A stretch of DNA of 64,000 bases from JAHEZL01 sp964406465 (GCA_964406465.1 CAYORT010000013.1:1-64000); one strand, 5' to 3'; numbered from the stretch's first letter, positions 17,317-26,845 are shown. A program made the numbers and translations. Notes: generated from the sequence alone by a model not told the origin.

Positions 17317-18120
17317 ATGAATGAATATCTCAGCGGAAGCAAATTATATGGTGATGATTTCACCCCCGATCAAATAAAAGTTTGGTTTGAAGAGGAAGCA
17401 GAAGCTTACGCTAATTTAGGAAGTGGCAACAAAGAAAAATATTGGTACGGATATCATGAACTGAATAAGATTCATGGTTTCGATAAGATTAAAAATATTC
17501 CACAATTCGAACATGCACTTGGAATAGGCTCTGCCTATGGCGATGAGTTTACAGTTATCGCCGATAAAATTAAAAACATCACTATCATTGAGCCTTCAGA
17601 TAAATTGTATTCTCATAAAATTGGAAACATCACTCCCTCTTATGTGAAACCCAACGCCGATGGCTCACTTCCTTTTCCCGACAATTCATTTGATTTAATT
17701 ACTTGCTTTGGTACTTTGCACCACATTCCTAATGTTAGCGCTGTAACTGAAGAAATGATAAGAGTACTTAAACCAAATGGCGTTATGCTTATTCGCGAAC
17801 CTATAATCTCCATGGGTGATTGGAGACAAAAGCGCAGCGGACTTACCAAAAATGAACGCGGTATTCCTGTTAAAGTATTCGACAATATTTTTGCTAAACA
17901 TTCACTTAAGGTAGTCAACAAAGCTTTCTGCTACACTATGACTCCTTTTATTCAGCGTACATTTGGACGATTTTTCAAAAAACCTATTTACTCTCTAAGA
18001 AGCTATCAAAAGCTTGATAAATTATTATCGAAATTACTGCGTTTCAACTACCGTTATCATCATACTAGCTTTGTGCACAGAATTTCACCAACGAATATAT
18101 TTTATGTGCTAAAAAAATAG
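17317..18120 (+). CDS. Class I SAM-dependent methyltransferase
   Basis: A 267-residue protein of the methyltransferase type 11 family. The SAM-binding part includes ALGIGSAYGDEFTVIA (motif I, about 68-83) and the later motif FDLITCFGTLHHIPNVSAV, which is typical of small-molecule or lipid methyltransferases. The C-terminal 80 residues are basic and specific to this protein. The substrate is unknown. It lies directly before the broken LamG gene, whose first possible start codon follows its stop without a gap, so the two may share a transcript. Confidence 0.85.
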   Translation: MNEYLSGSKLYGDDFTPDQIKVWFEEEAEAYANLGSGNKEKYWYGYHELNKIHGFDKIKNIPQFEHALGIGSAYGDEFTVIADKIKNITIIEPSDKLYSHKIGNITPSYVKPNADGSLPFPDNSFDLITCFGTLHHIPNVSAVTEEMIRVLKPNGVMLIREPIISMGDWRQKRSGLTKNERGIPVKVFDNIFAKHSLKVVNKAFCYTMTPFIQRTFGRFFKKPIYSLRSYQKLDKLLSKLLRFNYRYHHTSFVHRISPTNIFYVLKK

Positions 18121-18129
18121 GTGGATCAA

Positions 18130-18951
18130 ATGAAAGAAAGAGCTCTATATCTCTCATTAGTTCTATTTTTTCTTGTTTCTTTTGCCCATCTTAATGCCCA
18201 AACTTTACAAGCGTGCTACACTCTTGATTCTAACACTCTCGATTATACACCAAATGCATTTCATGGAGTGAATTATGGAGCTACTTCAACTGTGGGGCAT
18301 GATGGTAACACAATAGGTGCTTATAATTTTAATGGCGCCGATAGCTATATTGACATTACCTACAATTCCTTTTTTTTAGATACTGCTTATTCATATTGTG
18401 TTTGGGTTAAGCCAACTAGAAATCCAGTTTCCGGACAAAGTAATATCATATTATCAATTGGCAGTGTAGGCAGTGATCAAACCATATGCTACTCAAATGT
18501 TAATAGAAACTGTGTCTTTAGTGCATTTACATACTGTGGATACGGTCAACAAACCTGGTTTTTCTCTCCTTTCACTCCCTAGTTAAACACATGGTATTTT
18601 TTGTGTGCGGTTAGAACAAAAAACACATTTAGCTTTTATATTGATGGTGTATTGATAGGAACTAAATTCACGCACACCGACAGGATTGCATGGGGAGAAG
18701 GACCGCTGCAAGCCAGAATTGGAAAAAGATCTCATGAACCACAGAACTCAATGAACTTCGCTGGAGCTATTGATGAAGTAAGAATTTATGATTATGGAAT
18801 AGATGAAAAAAAAGTGAAAGAAATATATTCAACTGTTGGTTGCGATTGCAGGGTTGCACTAAACCACAATAACTCAGAAAAAATAAATAATGATTTTTGT
18901 TTGAGTAATGCCCTAATTGCCACTTCTTGGTTAAGATCTCCTTTTGAGTAA
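18130..18951 (+). pseudogene. Secreted LamG-like protein split by an in-frame TAG
   Basis: The ATG at 18130 opens a signal peptide (about residues 1-22, ending FAHLNAQT). A LamG/concanavalin-like jelly-roll domain follows: ACYTLDSNTLDYTPNAFHGV, GAYNFNGADSYIDI, then the second half LNTWYFLCAVR, FYIDGVLIGTKF, FAGAIDEVRIYD. A TAG at 18580-18582 (codon 151) interrupts the domain with no change of frame; homology resumes at the very next codon. It could be a nonsense mutation, a sequencing error or a suppressed codon. Without read-through only half a LamG fold would be made. No T9SS sorting domain follows; the protein ends about 40 residues after the LamG domain. Confidence 0.8.
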
Positions 18952-18967
18952 CCAAAAATAAATCTCT

Positions 18968-19228
18968 TTACTTTACTTCCTCGTAATGGGTATACTCTCC
19001 GTCTTTTGCTGGATTCTGCGAAATCTTTACTTTGCCTTGCTCCCTTTTAATTCTTTGCGCCTCCTCTTCGGAAACACCTTGCTCTCTCTTTAAATCATTG
19101 ATTTTTTTATCAACGTAATTTTGAACCATGTTGGGAAACACATAACGCATCAAGAATTTCACACCGTAAGCTATTATGATGATAATAATTACGGTGCGAA
19201 AAAAACTTGATATGGTAAGTAAAACCAT
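18968..19228 (-). CDS. Small membrane protein, DUF4834-like
   Basis: An 86-residue protein with one N-terminal membrane helix (TVIIIIIIAYGVKFLMRYVF) and a charged, helical cytoplasmic tail (KKINDLKREQGVSEEEAQRI). It matches the pattern of a small family restricted to Bacteroidota (DUF4834). The function is unknown. Its ATG overlaps the carB stop as TAATG, so translation is probably coupled. Confidence 0.75.
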   Translation of the reverse strand: MVLLTISSFFRTVIIIIIIAYGVKFLMRYVFPNMVQNYVDKKINDLKREQGVSEEEAQRIKREQGKVKISQNPAKDGEYTHYEEVK

Positions 19229-22044
19229 TATCTGCTCAAATAAAGATTTCTTTCAGAGTAAACTTTTCTAAAGAATGGATGTGTTAAGTCATCAATGAAT
19301 TGGATGGCTTCTCCGGTTGATTTCATTTCCGGACCAAGTTCTTTATTTACGTTAGGGAACTTATCGAAAGAGAATACTGGAACTTTAATAGCATATCCTT
19401 TCTTATGAGGTTTGAAGTTAAAGTCTTTCACTTTTTTATCACCCAACATAATTTTTGTAGCGTAGTTTACATATGGCTCTCTGTATGCTTTTGCTATGAA
19501 TGGCACCGTACGAGATGCTCTTGGATTTGCTTCAATCACATACACTTTATCGTCTTTGATTGCGAACTGAATGTTCAACAAACCAACAGTTCTCAAGGCT
19601 ACTGCAATCTTCTTAGTAATCTCTTCTATTTGAGTGATGATTAGATCTCCCAAGTTATATGGAGGCAATACTGCGTATGAATCTCCAGAGTGAATACCAG
19701 CAGGCTCAATATGCTGCATGATACCTATGATGTACACATCTTCACCGTCGCAAATTGCATCGGCTTCTGCTTCAATGGCACCATCTAAATAATGATCTAA
19801 CAAGATTTTATTTCCTGGAATATCTTTAATCAATTCAACAACATGATGTTCTAACTCTTGCTCATTGATTACGATCTTCATTCCTTGTCCGCCCAATACA
19901 TAAGAAGGACGAACCAACAATGGGAATTTCAAAGTTTTAGCTAGAGCGCTCGCTTCTTCAGCAGTTTCAATTACTCCAAATTCAGGATAAGGAACATTAT
20001 TATCTGCTAACAATTTAGAGAAGGCACCTCTGTCTTCAGCAAGATCTAAGGCTTGGTAAGAAGTACCAATAATTTTAATTCCGTATTTATCTAATTTCTC
20101 AGCCAATTTCAAAGCAGTTTGTCCGCCCAACTGAACGATTACCCCTTCAGGTTTTTCGTGCATGATGATATCGTAAATATGCTCCCAGAAAACAGGCTCG
20201 AAATACAATTTATCGGCAGTACTAAAGTCGGTAGAAACTGTTTCAGGATTACAGTTGATCATGATGGTTTCGTAGCCAGCTTCTTTCGCTGCCAATACAC
20301 CATGCACACAAGAGTAGTCAAACTCAATACCTTGTCCGATACGGTTTGGTCCGCTACCCAACACCACCACTTTCTTCTTATCAGTAACAATTGATTCGTT
20401 TTCCAATTCGAAAGTTGAATAGTAGTATGGAGTTTTTGCTTCGAACTCGGCAGCACAAGTATCAACCAATTTGTAAACGCGTTTGATACCCAATTCCATT
20501 CTCTTATCAAACACTTTACTTTCAACGCATCTTAATAAATGACCTAACTGGCGGTCACCATATCCTTTTTGTTTTGCTTCGAAAAGCAAATCTTTAGAGA
20601 TGTTATCGATAGTATATTTTTCAATTTCTTTTTCAAGAGCAATCAACTCCTCAATTTGGTTCAAGAACCAGAAATCGATCTTCGTTTTATCGTAGATGGT
20701 TTTTAGCGGAATACCCAGTTTAAAGGCATCGTAAACATGAAACAAACGATTCCATGATGGATGCTCTAAGCTATGTAAAATCTTATCTTGATTACGTTCT
20801 TCTTTACCGTCGGCACCCAACCCGTTTCTATTGATTTCTAAAGACTGACAAGCTTTTTGTAAGGCCTCTTGGAAAGAGCGGCCTATTCCCATTACCTCAC
20901 CTACCGATTTCATTTGTAAGCCCAATTGACGATCGGCACCAGGGAATTTATTGAAGTTCCAACGAGGAATTTTTACGATAACATAATCTAAAGTAGGCTC
21001 GAACAAAGCCGAAGTAGATTTAGTGATTTGATTGTCTAATTCATCTAAAGTGTAGCCAATTGCCAGTTTAGAGGCAATCTTAGCGATTGGATAACCAGTA
21101 GCTTTTGATGCCAAGGCAGAAGAACGAGATACACGTGGATTGATTTCAATAGCGATGATATCTTCGGCATCATCGGGACTAACAGCAAACTGCACGTTAC
21201 ATCCACCAGAGAAATTACCAATAGAACGCATCATCAAAATAGCGTGGTCACGCATGCGCTGGAAAGTTCTATCAGATAGGGTCATAGCAGGAGCTACAGT
21301 TATAGAGTCACCAGTATGAACACCCATTGGATCGAAATTCTCGATAGAACAAATAATAACAACGTTATCATTTTTATCGCGCAACAACTCCAACTCGTAT
21401 TCTTTCCAACCCAAGACGGCTTTATCAATCAACACCTCATGAATAGGTGAAGCATGTAAACCGCGGGTTAACAAAGTATCGAAATCTTCTTTTTTATGAA
21501 CGAAAGCAGCACCTTTACCTCCAAGCGTGTAAGACGGACGAATAACCAAAGGGAAACCAATTTCTTGAGCGAACTCTTTACCTTCTAAGAACGACTTAAC
21601 AATTCTTGAAGGCGCTTGTCCCACACCAATCTGGTCCATCAACATTCTAAACTTATCGCGATTCTCACAAATCTCAATAGCTTCGATATCAACACCAATT
21701 AACTTAACACCATGCTTTTGCCATAAACCAATTTTATCACATTCTATACAAAGGTTCAATGCAGTTTGACCACCCATAGTTGGTAAAACAGCATCAATCT
21801 TTCTTTCTTTTAAAATATGTTCGATGGATTCAACTTCAAGAGGCATTAAGTAAACATGATCGGCAGTAACAGGGTCGGTCATGATGGTAGCCGGATTCGA
21901 ATTGATTAAGGAAACCTCAATTCCTTCTTCTTTTAATGAGCGAGAAGCCTGCGACCCAGAATAGTCGAATTCACATGCTTGTCCGATAACGATTGGTCCG
22001 CTACCTATAATAAGGACCGATTTAATTGATTTGTCTAATGGCAT
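19228..22044 (-). CDS. carB: Carbamoyl-phosphate synthase large subunit lacking the allosteric domain
   Basis: A 938-residue enzyme that makes carbamoyl phosphate from bicarbonate, ammonia from CarA and 2 ATP, for arginine and pyrimidine synthesis. Both ATP-grasp halves are complete. The first starts at VLIIGSGPIVIGQACEFDYS, the second at VVVLGSGPNRIGQGIEFDYS. ATP-grasp signatures include RPSYTLGGKGAAF and RPSYVLGGQGMKI, with the C-terminal metal sites EINPRVSRSSALASK and EANPRASRTVPFIAK. E. coli CarB has 1,073 residues, with an allosteric MGS-like domain from about 936; this protein ends there, so UMP/ornithine control through that domain is absent. carA is not in the window. The downstream DUF4834-like gene overlaps it. 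Confidence 0.96.
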   Translation of the reverse strand: MPLDKSIKSVLIIGSGPIVIGQACEFDYSGSQASRSLKEEGIEVSLINSNPATIMTDPVTADHVYLMPLEVESIEHILKERKIDAVLPTMGGQTALNLCIECDKIGLWQKHGVKLIGVDIEAIEICENRDKFRMLMDQIGVGQAPSRIVKSFLEGKEFAQEIGFPLVIRPSYTLGGKGAAFVHKKEDFDTLLTRGLHASPIHEVLIDKAVLGWKEYELELLRDKNDNVVIICSIENFDPMGVHTGDSITVAPAMTLSDRTFQRMRDHAILMMRSIGNFSGGCNVQFAVSPDDAEDIIAIEINPRVSRSSALASKATGYPIAKIASKLAIGYTLDELDNQITKSTSALFEPTLDYVIVKIPRWNFNKFPGADRQLGLQMKSVGEVMGIGRSFQEALQKACQSLEINRNGLGADGKEERNQDKILHSLEHPSWNRLFHVYDAFKLGIPLKTIYDKTKIDFWFLNQIEELIALEKEIEKYTIDNISKDLLFEAKQKGYGDRQLGHLLRCVESKVFDKRMELGIKRVYKLVDTCAAEFEAKTPYYYSTFELENESIVTDKKKVVVLGSGPNRIGQGIEFDYSCVHGVLAAKEAGYETIMINCNPETVSTDFSTADKLYFEPVFWEHIYDIIMHEKPEGVIVQLGGQTALKLAEKLDKYGIKIIGTSYQALDLAEDRGAFSKLLADNNVPYPEFGVIETAEEASALAKTLKFPLLVRPSYVLGGQGMKIVINEQELEHHVVELIKDIPGNKILLDHYLDGAIEAEADAICDGEDVYIIGIMQHIEPAGIHSGDSYAVLPPYNLGDLIITQIEEITKKIAVALRTVGLLNIQFAIKDDKVYVIEANPRASRTVPFIAKAYREPYVNYATKIMLGDKKVKDFNFKPHKKGYAIKVPVFSFDKFPNVNKELGPEMKSTGEAIQFIDDLTHPFFRKVYSERNLYLSR

Positions 22045-22054
22045 ATGGTTATTT

Positions 22055-22138
22055 GTTCAATGTTGAAGGTTCAGTGTTCAATGTTTGCTGTAATTAGGTG
22101 CAAAGCTAACATTGAACTTTAAACTTTGAACCTTGAAC
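22055..22138. repeat. Dispersed stem-loop repeat, copy C
   Basis: Two 31-nt arms (22055-22085 and 22108-22138) match in inverted orientation at 25 of 31 positions, around a 22-nt loop. It is built of GTTCAATGTT and GTTCAAGGTT-like words and lies 11 bases upstream of the carB start. It is related to copies A and B. Confidence 0.75.
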
Positions 22139-22162
22139 TATTATAAAGTTTTACACAAAAAA

Positions 22163-22190
22163 AAAGGAAGTTTTAAAAACTTCCTTTTCT
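22163..22190 (-). terminator. Terminator downstream of rpmH
   Basis: AAAGGAAGTTTT pairs with AAAACTTCCTTT. On the minus strand it is followed by nine T. It lies 24 bases after the rpmH stop. Confidence 0.85.
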
Positions 22191-22213
22191 TTATATATTA
22201 ATGGAATACATTA

Positions 22214-22372
22214 TTAACGCTTGTGTCTTGTCTCGTCAGAAACAGTTAATTTTTTTCTTCCTTTAGCTCTTCTTTTAGCTAATACTCTTCTACCGTTAGC
22301 TGTCTCCATTCTTGAACGGAAACCGTGCTTATTTTTTCTCTTCCTTACAGAAGGTTGGAATGTTCTTTTCAT
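22214..22372 (-). CDS. rpmH: 50S ribosomal protein L34
   Basis: A 52-residue basic ribosomal protein that reads MKRTFQPSVRKRKNKHGFRS at the start and ends SDETRHKR. The segment RSRMETANGRRVLAKRRAKG is the L34 signature. Full length, ATG start. It is a monocistronic unit with its own promoter at 22396-22425 and terminator at 22163-22190. The classic neighbours rnpA and dnaA are not beside it. Confidence 0.98.
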   Translation of the reverse strand: MKRTFQPSVRKRKNKHGFRSRMETANGRRVLAKRRAKGRKKLTVSDETRHKR

Positions 22373-22395
22373 TTCTTTTCTTTTTAATCGGAGGG

Positions 22396-22425
22396 CAAAT
22401 GTATAAGTTTTTCATGGAAGACCAA
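22396..22425 (-). promoter_or_regulatory. rpmH promoter (TTG-N19-TACATTTG)
   Basis: On the minus strand, TTG (23-25 end of the interval), a 19-bp spacer and TACATTTG (22396-22403) match the Bacteroidota -33/-7 consensus. The -7 box is 23 bases before the rpmH ATG. The rest of the 255-bp divergent gap to rfbF is AT-rich, and I see no clear promoter for rfbF. Confidence 0.75.
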
Positions 22426-22627
22426 AATATATTTAAATAATTTTTTTAGCTCGCTATATCCCCTTGATTTATTGGACAATAAATATTTCCATCAAACAAC
22501 TTTACTTAGCCGAGTTTTAGAAGACAATCTTGGGCAAATGAGCAATTCACAGTAAGCTTGAATTTTAGCCTATAATTGTAGTGAAACATGTATTTATTTG
22601 CTATTATTTCCCATTATTTTTTAAAAG

Positions 22628-23404
22628 ATGAAAGTTGTAATATTAGCAGGCGGGTTAGGTACTAGATTGTCGGAAGAAACCGATGTGCGTCCGAAACCTA
22701 TGGTAGAAATTGGTGGCAAACCAATTCTTTGGCACATCATGAAATTATACTCGCATTACGGTTACAACGAATTTGTGATTTGTTTGGGCTATAAGGGATA
22801 TGCGATCAAAGAATATTTCACGAATTATTTACTGCACAACTCAGATATCACTATAGACATTCAAAACAGAGAAACTACAATTCATAAAGCAACTTTAGAA
22901 GATTGGAAAGTTACTTTAGTAGACACCGGCGTTTCTAGCATGACGGGTGGCCGAATTAAACGCATTCAAAAATACGTGAACAACGAGCCATTCATGCTGA
23001 CTTATGGAGACGGAGTTTCGAATGTTGACATTAGCAAATTGGTAGAGTTTCATAAAACCAACAAGAAAAAAGTAACAGTAACCACCATTCAACCTACTGG
23101 AAAGTTTGGTGTATTGGCTATCAATGAAGATCAAATCGTTGAAAGTTTCGTGGAGAAACCAATAGAAGGAAATCATTGGATCAACGGTGGTTTCTTTGTT
23201 TGAGAACCTGATGTATTCTCGTACATCGATGGCGACCATTCCATTTGGGAGAAAGATCCTCTAGAAAACCTGGCTAAAGAAAAAGAAATTTGTGCTTATA
23301 AACACCACGGTTTCTGGCAACCAATGGATACACTTAAGGACAAAAACGACTTAAACGAACTTTGGAACACCAATAAAGCTCCTTGGGCTATTTGGAATAA
23401 ATAA
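22628..23404 (+). pseudogene. rfbF: Glucose-1-phosphate cytidylyltransferase split by an in-frame TGA
   Basis: Forms CDP-glucose from CTP and glucose-1-phosphate, the first step toward 3,6-dideoxyhexoses. The start VVILAGGLGTRLSEETDVRP (nucleotide-binding loop) and VEIGGKPILWHIMKLYS are canonical. At codon 192 (23201-23203) a TGA interrupts NGGFFV-stop-EPDVF, where homologues normally have a bulky residue. The rest (YIDGDHSIWE, YKHHGFWQPMDTLKDK, LWN) continues in the same frame to TAA at 23402-23404, giving 258 codons, the family's normal length. The truncated product would lack the C-terminal part with the FWQPMDT motif and is probably inactive unless the stop is read through. It is the first gene of the cluster and 8 bp from rfbG. 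Confidence 0.9.
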
Positions 23405-23412
23405 GCTTACTT

Positions 23413-24471
23413 ATGTTGAAAGATTTTTACAAAGGAAAAAAAGTATTGCTCACTGGCGATACCGGTTTTAAAGGATCTTGGCTGGCTATATGGTTGGTAA
23501 ATTTAGGCGCCGAAGTTTATGGATACGCGCTTGCTCCCGATAGCGCTGAAGGAAATTATTCTGCTTGTAAAGTCGATAAAATGATTCACCATATCGATGG
23601 TGACATCAGAGATGGGCAGAAACTAAAAGACTTTTTCAATAAAGTAAATCCAGATATTGCTTTTCACCTTGCAGCTCAACCTCTAGTAATAGATTCTTAC
23701 AAAGACCCTGTTTACAATTTCGATGTAAATGTGATGGGTACGGTTCATTTCCTTGAAGCATTGAGAACTTCTACCAACACCAAATCGGCTGTTGTGATTA
23801 CTACCGACAAATGCTATAAGAACAATGAATGGATTTGGGGATACAAAGAAAGCGACCACCTAGGGGGTAAAGATCCTTACAGTGCCTCTAAAGCTTGCGC
23901 AGAACTGGTAACCGATTCATACATCAACTCCTTTTTTAAAAACAGCCATTGCTCAATAGCAACTGTTAGAGCTGGTAATGTTATAGGCGGTGGCGACTGG
24001 GCAGCAAACAGAATTATTCCCGATTATTTTAGAGCTTACCAAAACAATAGCGACTTAAGTTTAAGAAATCCTCAATCTGTTCGACCATGGCAACATGTGC
24101 TTGAACCTCTTTTTGGTTACCTTCAACTGGGTAGTGTTTTGTACAGCGACAATAGCTTTTCTGGGGCGTGGAATTTCGGACCGATGGACTCTAACCACGT
24201 TTCGGTGGAAGTGCTCATCAAAACTTTACAGTCAATTACAAACAAAGTAAACTTCTCTTTCGTTGAGCAAAAAGAGAAACTGCACGAAGCTACCCTACTT
24301 AAGTTAGATATCAATAAAGCGCAACACTACTTAAACTGGTATCCAAAACTTAATCTTCAAGATATGCTAAGCTACACCGCTAATGGTTACCTGGCTCAAA
24401 TCAATCAACAAGATTTATTGGAAAACAGATTGAAACAAATTAACGACTACTCGAAATTACAAGAACTATAA
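23413..24471 (+). CDS. rfbG: CDP-glucose 4,6-dehydratase
   Basis: A 352-residue short-chain dehydrogenase/reductase. The NAD-binding glycine motif is GDTGFKGSWL (about 15-24), followed by HLAAQPLVIDSY. The catalytic Thr is in VITTDKCYKN, and the YxxxK pair is in DPYSASKACAELV. It converts CDP-glucose to CDP-4-keto-6-deoxyglucose. The sequence follows the RfbG/DdhB family along its whole length. It sits between rfbF and rfbH in the standard order. Confidence 0.95.
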   Translation: MLKDFYKGKKVLLTGDTGFKGSWLAIWLVNLGAEVYGYALAPDSAEGNYSACKVDKMIHHIDGDIRDGQKLKDFFNKVNPDIAFHLAAQPLVIDSYKDPVYNFDVNVMGTVHFLEALRTSTNTKSAVVITTDKCYKNNEWIWGYKESDHLGGKDPYSASKACAELVTDSYINSFFKNSHCSIATVRAGNVIGGGDWAANRIIPDYFRAYQNNSDLSLRNPQSVRPWQHVLEPLFGYLQLGSVLYSDNSFSGAWNFGPMDSNHVSVEVLIKTLQSITNKVNFSFVEQKEKLHEATLLKLDINKAQHYLNWYPKLNLQDMLSYTANGYLAQINQQDLLENRLKQINDYSKLQEL

Positions 24472-24480
24472 TACTATACA

Positions 24481-25788
24481 ATGAGCGAAGCAGAATCAAT
24501 TAAAAACGAAATATTTTCTCTAGTTGAGAAATACACTAAGTTGGCACATGCAGAAAAGAAATTTATTCCCGGACAATCTGCTGTTCCGGTGAGTGGAAAG
24601 GTTTTCGACCATAAAGAATTACAATATGTTGTTGACTCGACCTTAGACGGATGGTTCACCACCGGTAGATTCAATACCACATTCGAGAAAAAATTAGCTG
24701 CCTATATTGGCGTTAATAAAGTACTTACAGTGAACTCTGGTTCATCGGCAAACTTGTTGGCTGTTTCCGCTCTTTCCGATTCATCTTGGGGAGCTAAAGC
24801 AATTCAACCGGGTGATGAATTTATTACTACTCCGGTTTCCTTTCCTACTACTATCAACCCTTTCTTATTATATGGATTAAAACCTGTTTTTGTAGACTGC
24901 GAATTGCAAACTTACAACATCAATGTTGATTTGATTGAAAGCGCTATCACGCCAAAAACGAAAGCAATTATGGTGGCACACACCATGGGTAACCCATACG
25001 AAGTAGATAGAATTGTTGCTATTGCTAAAAAACACAACCTGTGGGTTATTGAAGATTGTTGCGATGCTTTGGGCGGCACTTACCAAGGTAAACACGTTGG
25101 AACTTTTGGTGACATTGGTACCTTAAGCTTCTACCCTGCTCACCACGTTACTATGGGTGAAGGCGGAGCAGTATTTACATCGAACAGCAAAATGGCTAAA
25201 ATTTTAGAGTCATTTAGAGACTGGGGAAGAGACTGCTGGTGCGAAACTGGTAAAGATGACACCTGCGGAAAACGTTTCAAATGGCAATTGGGTCAGTTGC
25301 CTCAAGGATACGACCACAAATACACTTACTCTCGTTTAGGATATAACCTTAAGATTACTGATATGCAAGCGGCACTCGGACTTGCACAATTGGAAAAACT
25401 AGATGAGTTTGTTGCAAAAAGAAGACATAATTTCGACCGACTTAAAAAAGGATTGAGTGACTTATCTGATAAACTATTGTTGCCAGAAGCTACTGTCGAT
25501 TCCAATCCTTCTTGGTTTGGTTTCTTGATTACCATTCAGCCTAAAGCAGGTAAAACCAGAGAAGAAGTGATTGCTTTCTTAACCGAAAACAAAATCGCTA
25601 CCCGACTTTTGTTTGCCGGTGATATTAGAAAACAACCTTATTTCAAGAATATTCAATACACTGAAATTGGTACTTTTGAAAATGCAGAACGCGTGTTGCA
25701 CGATACCTTCTGGATTGGCGTTACACCAATGCTAACTGATGAAATGGTAGATTATATGATTAACAAAATGCACGAATTATTTCAATAA
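24481..25788 (+). CDS. rfbH: CDP-4-dehydro-6-deoxyglucose 3-dehydratase (E1)
   Basis: A 435-residue PMP-dependent enzyme with an aminotransferase fold that removes the C3 hydroxyl of CDP-4-keto-6-deoxyglucose. In SFYPAHHVTMGEGG (about 216-229) the PLP lysine is replaced by His (221/222), the hallmark of E1. The [2Fe-2S] motif C-X57-C-X1-C-X7-C is complete (Cys194, 252, 254, 262; GRDCWCETGKDDTCGKRF). Such E1 enzymes normally receive electrons from an E3 reductase (ddhD/rfbI type), which is not found nearby. The gene is close to rfbG and 2 bp from the next gene. Confidence 0.96.
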   Translation: MSEAESIKNEIFSLVEKYTKLAHAEKKFIPGQSAVPVSGKVFDHKELQYVVDSTLDGWFTTGRFNTTFEKKLAAYIGVNKVLTVNSGSSANLLAVSALSDSSWGAKAIQPGDEFITTPVSFPTTINPFLLYGLKPVFVDCELQTYNINVDLIESAITPKTKAIMVAHTMGNPYEVDRIVAIAKKHNLWVIEDCCDALGGTYQGKHVGTFGDIGTLSFYPAHHVTMGEGGAVFTSNSKMAKILESFRDWGRDCWCETGKDDTCGKRFKWQLGQLPQGYDHKYTYSRLGYNLKITDMQAALGLAQLEKLDEFVAKRRHNFDRLKKGLSDLSDKLLLPEATVDSNPSWFGFLITIQPKAGKTREEVIAFLTENKIATRLLFAGDIRKQPYFKNIQYTEIGTFENAERVLHDTFWIGVTPMLTDEMVDYMINKMHELFQ

Positions 25789-25790
25789 AG

Positions 25791-26840
25791 ATGAATCCTA
25801 TTCTTGCTGAAGATGTTCAATACATCGCTAATCAATTAAAAGCTGAAACTGAAATTCTAAAGAATACATCAATTTTCATAACTGGCGCAACAGGCTACTT
25901 TGGTAAAAATATCTTAGAGGCTGTTGTGTACTTAAACGATGCACAAAAGCTAAACATCAAGCTTTATGTACTTACCAGAAATAAGAAAAGATTTCTTGAC
26001 CAATATCCACGATTTAATCATCCTAATTTTGAATACATCGAAAGCGATGTTGCCGAATTTGTTTTTCCTAATGTTGCACTCGACTGCATCATTCACGGTG
26101 CAGCCGAGGTCGCTAAACTGGACAAAACAGATGATTTGGAAGTTTTAGAAAAAGGCTATTTCGGAACAAAAAAATTGCTTGAACTGGCTAAAGAAAAGAA
26201 AGTAAAAGGTTTTCTTTTCATGAGTTCGGGCGCTACTTACGGCAATCAACCTTATGATTTACCTGCCATTCCAGAATCTTATGGTGGCGCTCCCGACATC
26301 TCAAAACTGAATGCTAGCTACGGCGAAGGAAAGAGATTGGGTGAATATCTTTGTCAGTACTACTGTCAGAAATTTGGCGTGCCTGTAAAAATTGCCAGAT
26401 GCTTCGCCTTCGTTGGTCCGTACATGCCTCTCGATGCACAATTCGCCTTTGGTAATTTCATTCAAAATGCATTGAACAATGAAACCATTTCTATGCAAAG
26501 TGATGGTTCTTCATTGAGAACTTTTTTATACACCTCGGACTTAGTATGCTGGTTTTTCAAGCTATTGCTCAATGGAAAAAGTGGCGTACCATATAATGTT
26601 GGCGGAGCCACAGAAGAAATTTCAATATTAGAAGTTGCGCAATACGTTTCTAAAGCCTTCGACAATAAAATAAAAATTGAGGTTCTTCAAAAAGAAAAAT
26701 CAAAAAACAGAGGCCGCTACATCTGCGATGTTTCTGCCATCCTTAAAGATCTTAATATCACAACCTTTGTAAGCTTAGAAGAAGCTTTAGACAGAACTGT
26801 GAAATATTATAAATTTGAATTTGCCAATCAACAGAAATAA
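25791..26840 (+). CDS. NAD(P)-dependent sugar epimerase/reductase (SDR)
   Basis: A 349-residue extended SDR with glycine motif ITGATGYFGKNILE (about 31-44), LDCIIHGAAEVAKLD, the catalytic Ser in FMSSGATYG, and the YxxxK in SYGEGKRLGEY. It comes straight after rfbH, where other clusters carry the enzyme that reduces or epimerises CDP-4-keto-3,6-dideoxyglucose (CDP-paratose, CDP-abequose or ascarylose routes). I infer such a late step. The sequence alone does not decide which sugar is made. Confidence 0.8.
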   Translation: MNPILAEDVQYIANQLKAETEILKNTSIFITGATGYFGKNILEAVVYLNDAQKLNIKLYVLTRNKKRFLDQYPRFNHPNFEYIESDVAEFVFPNVALDCIIHGAAEVAKLDKTDDLEVLEKGYFGTKKLLELAKEKKVKGFLFMSSGATYGNQPYDLPAIPESYGGAPDISKLNASYGEGKRLGEYLCQYYCQKFGVPVKIARCFAFVGPYMPLDAQFAFGNFIQNALNNETISMQSDGSSLRTFLYTSDLVCWFFKLLLNGKSGVPYNVGGATEEISILEVAQYVSKAFDNKIKIEVLQKEKSKNRGRYICDVSAILKDLNITTFVSLEEALDRTVKYYKFEFANQQK

Positions 26841-26845
26841 AAATC

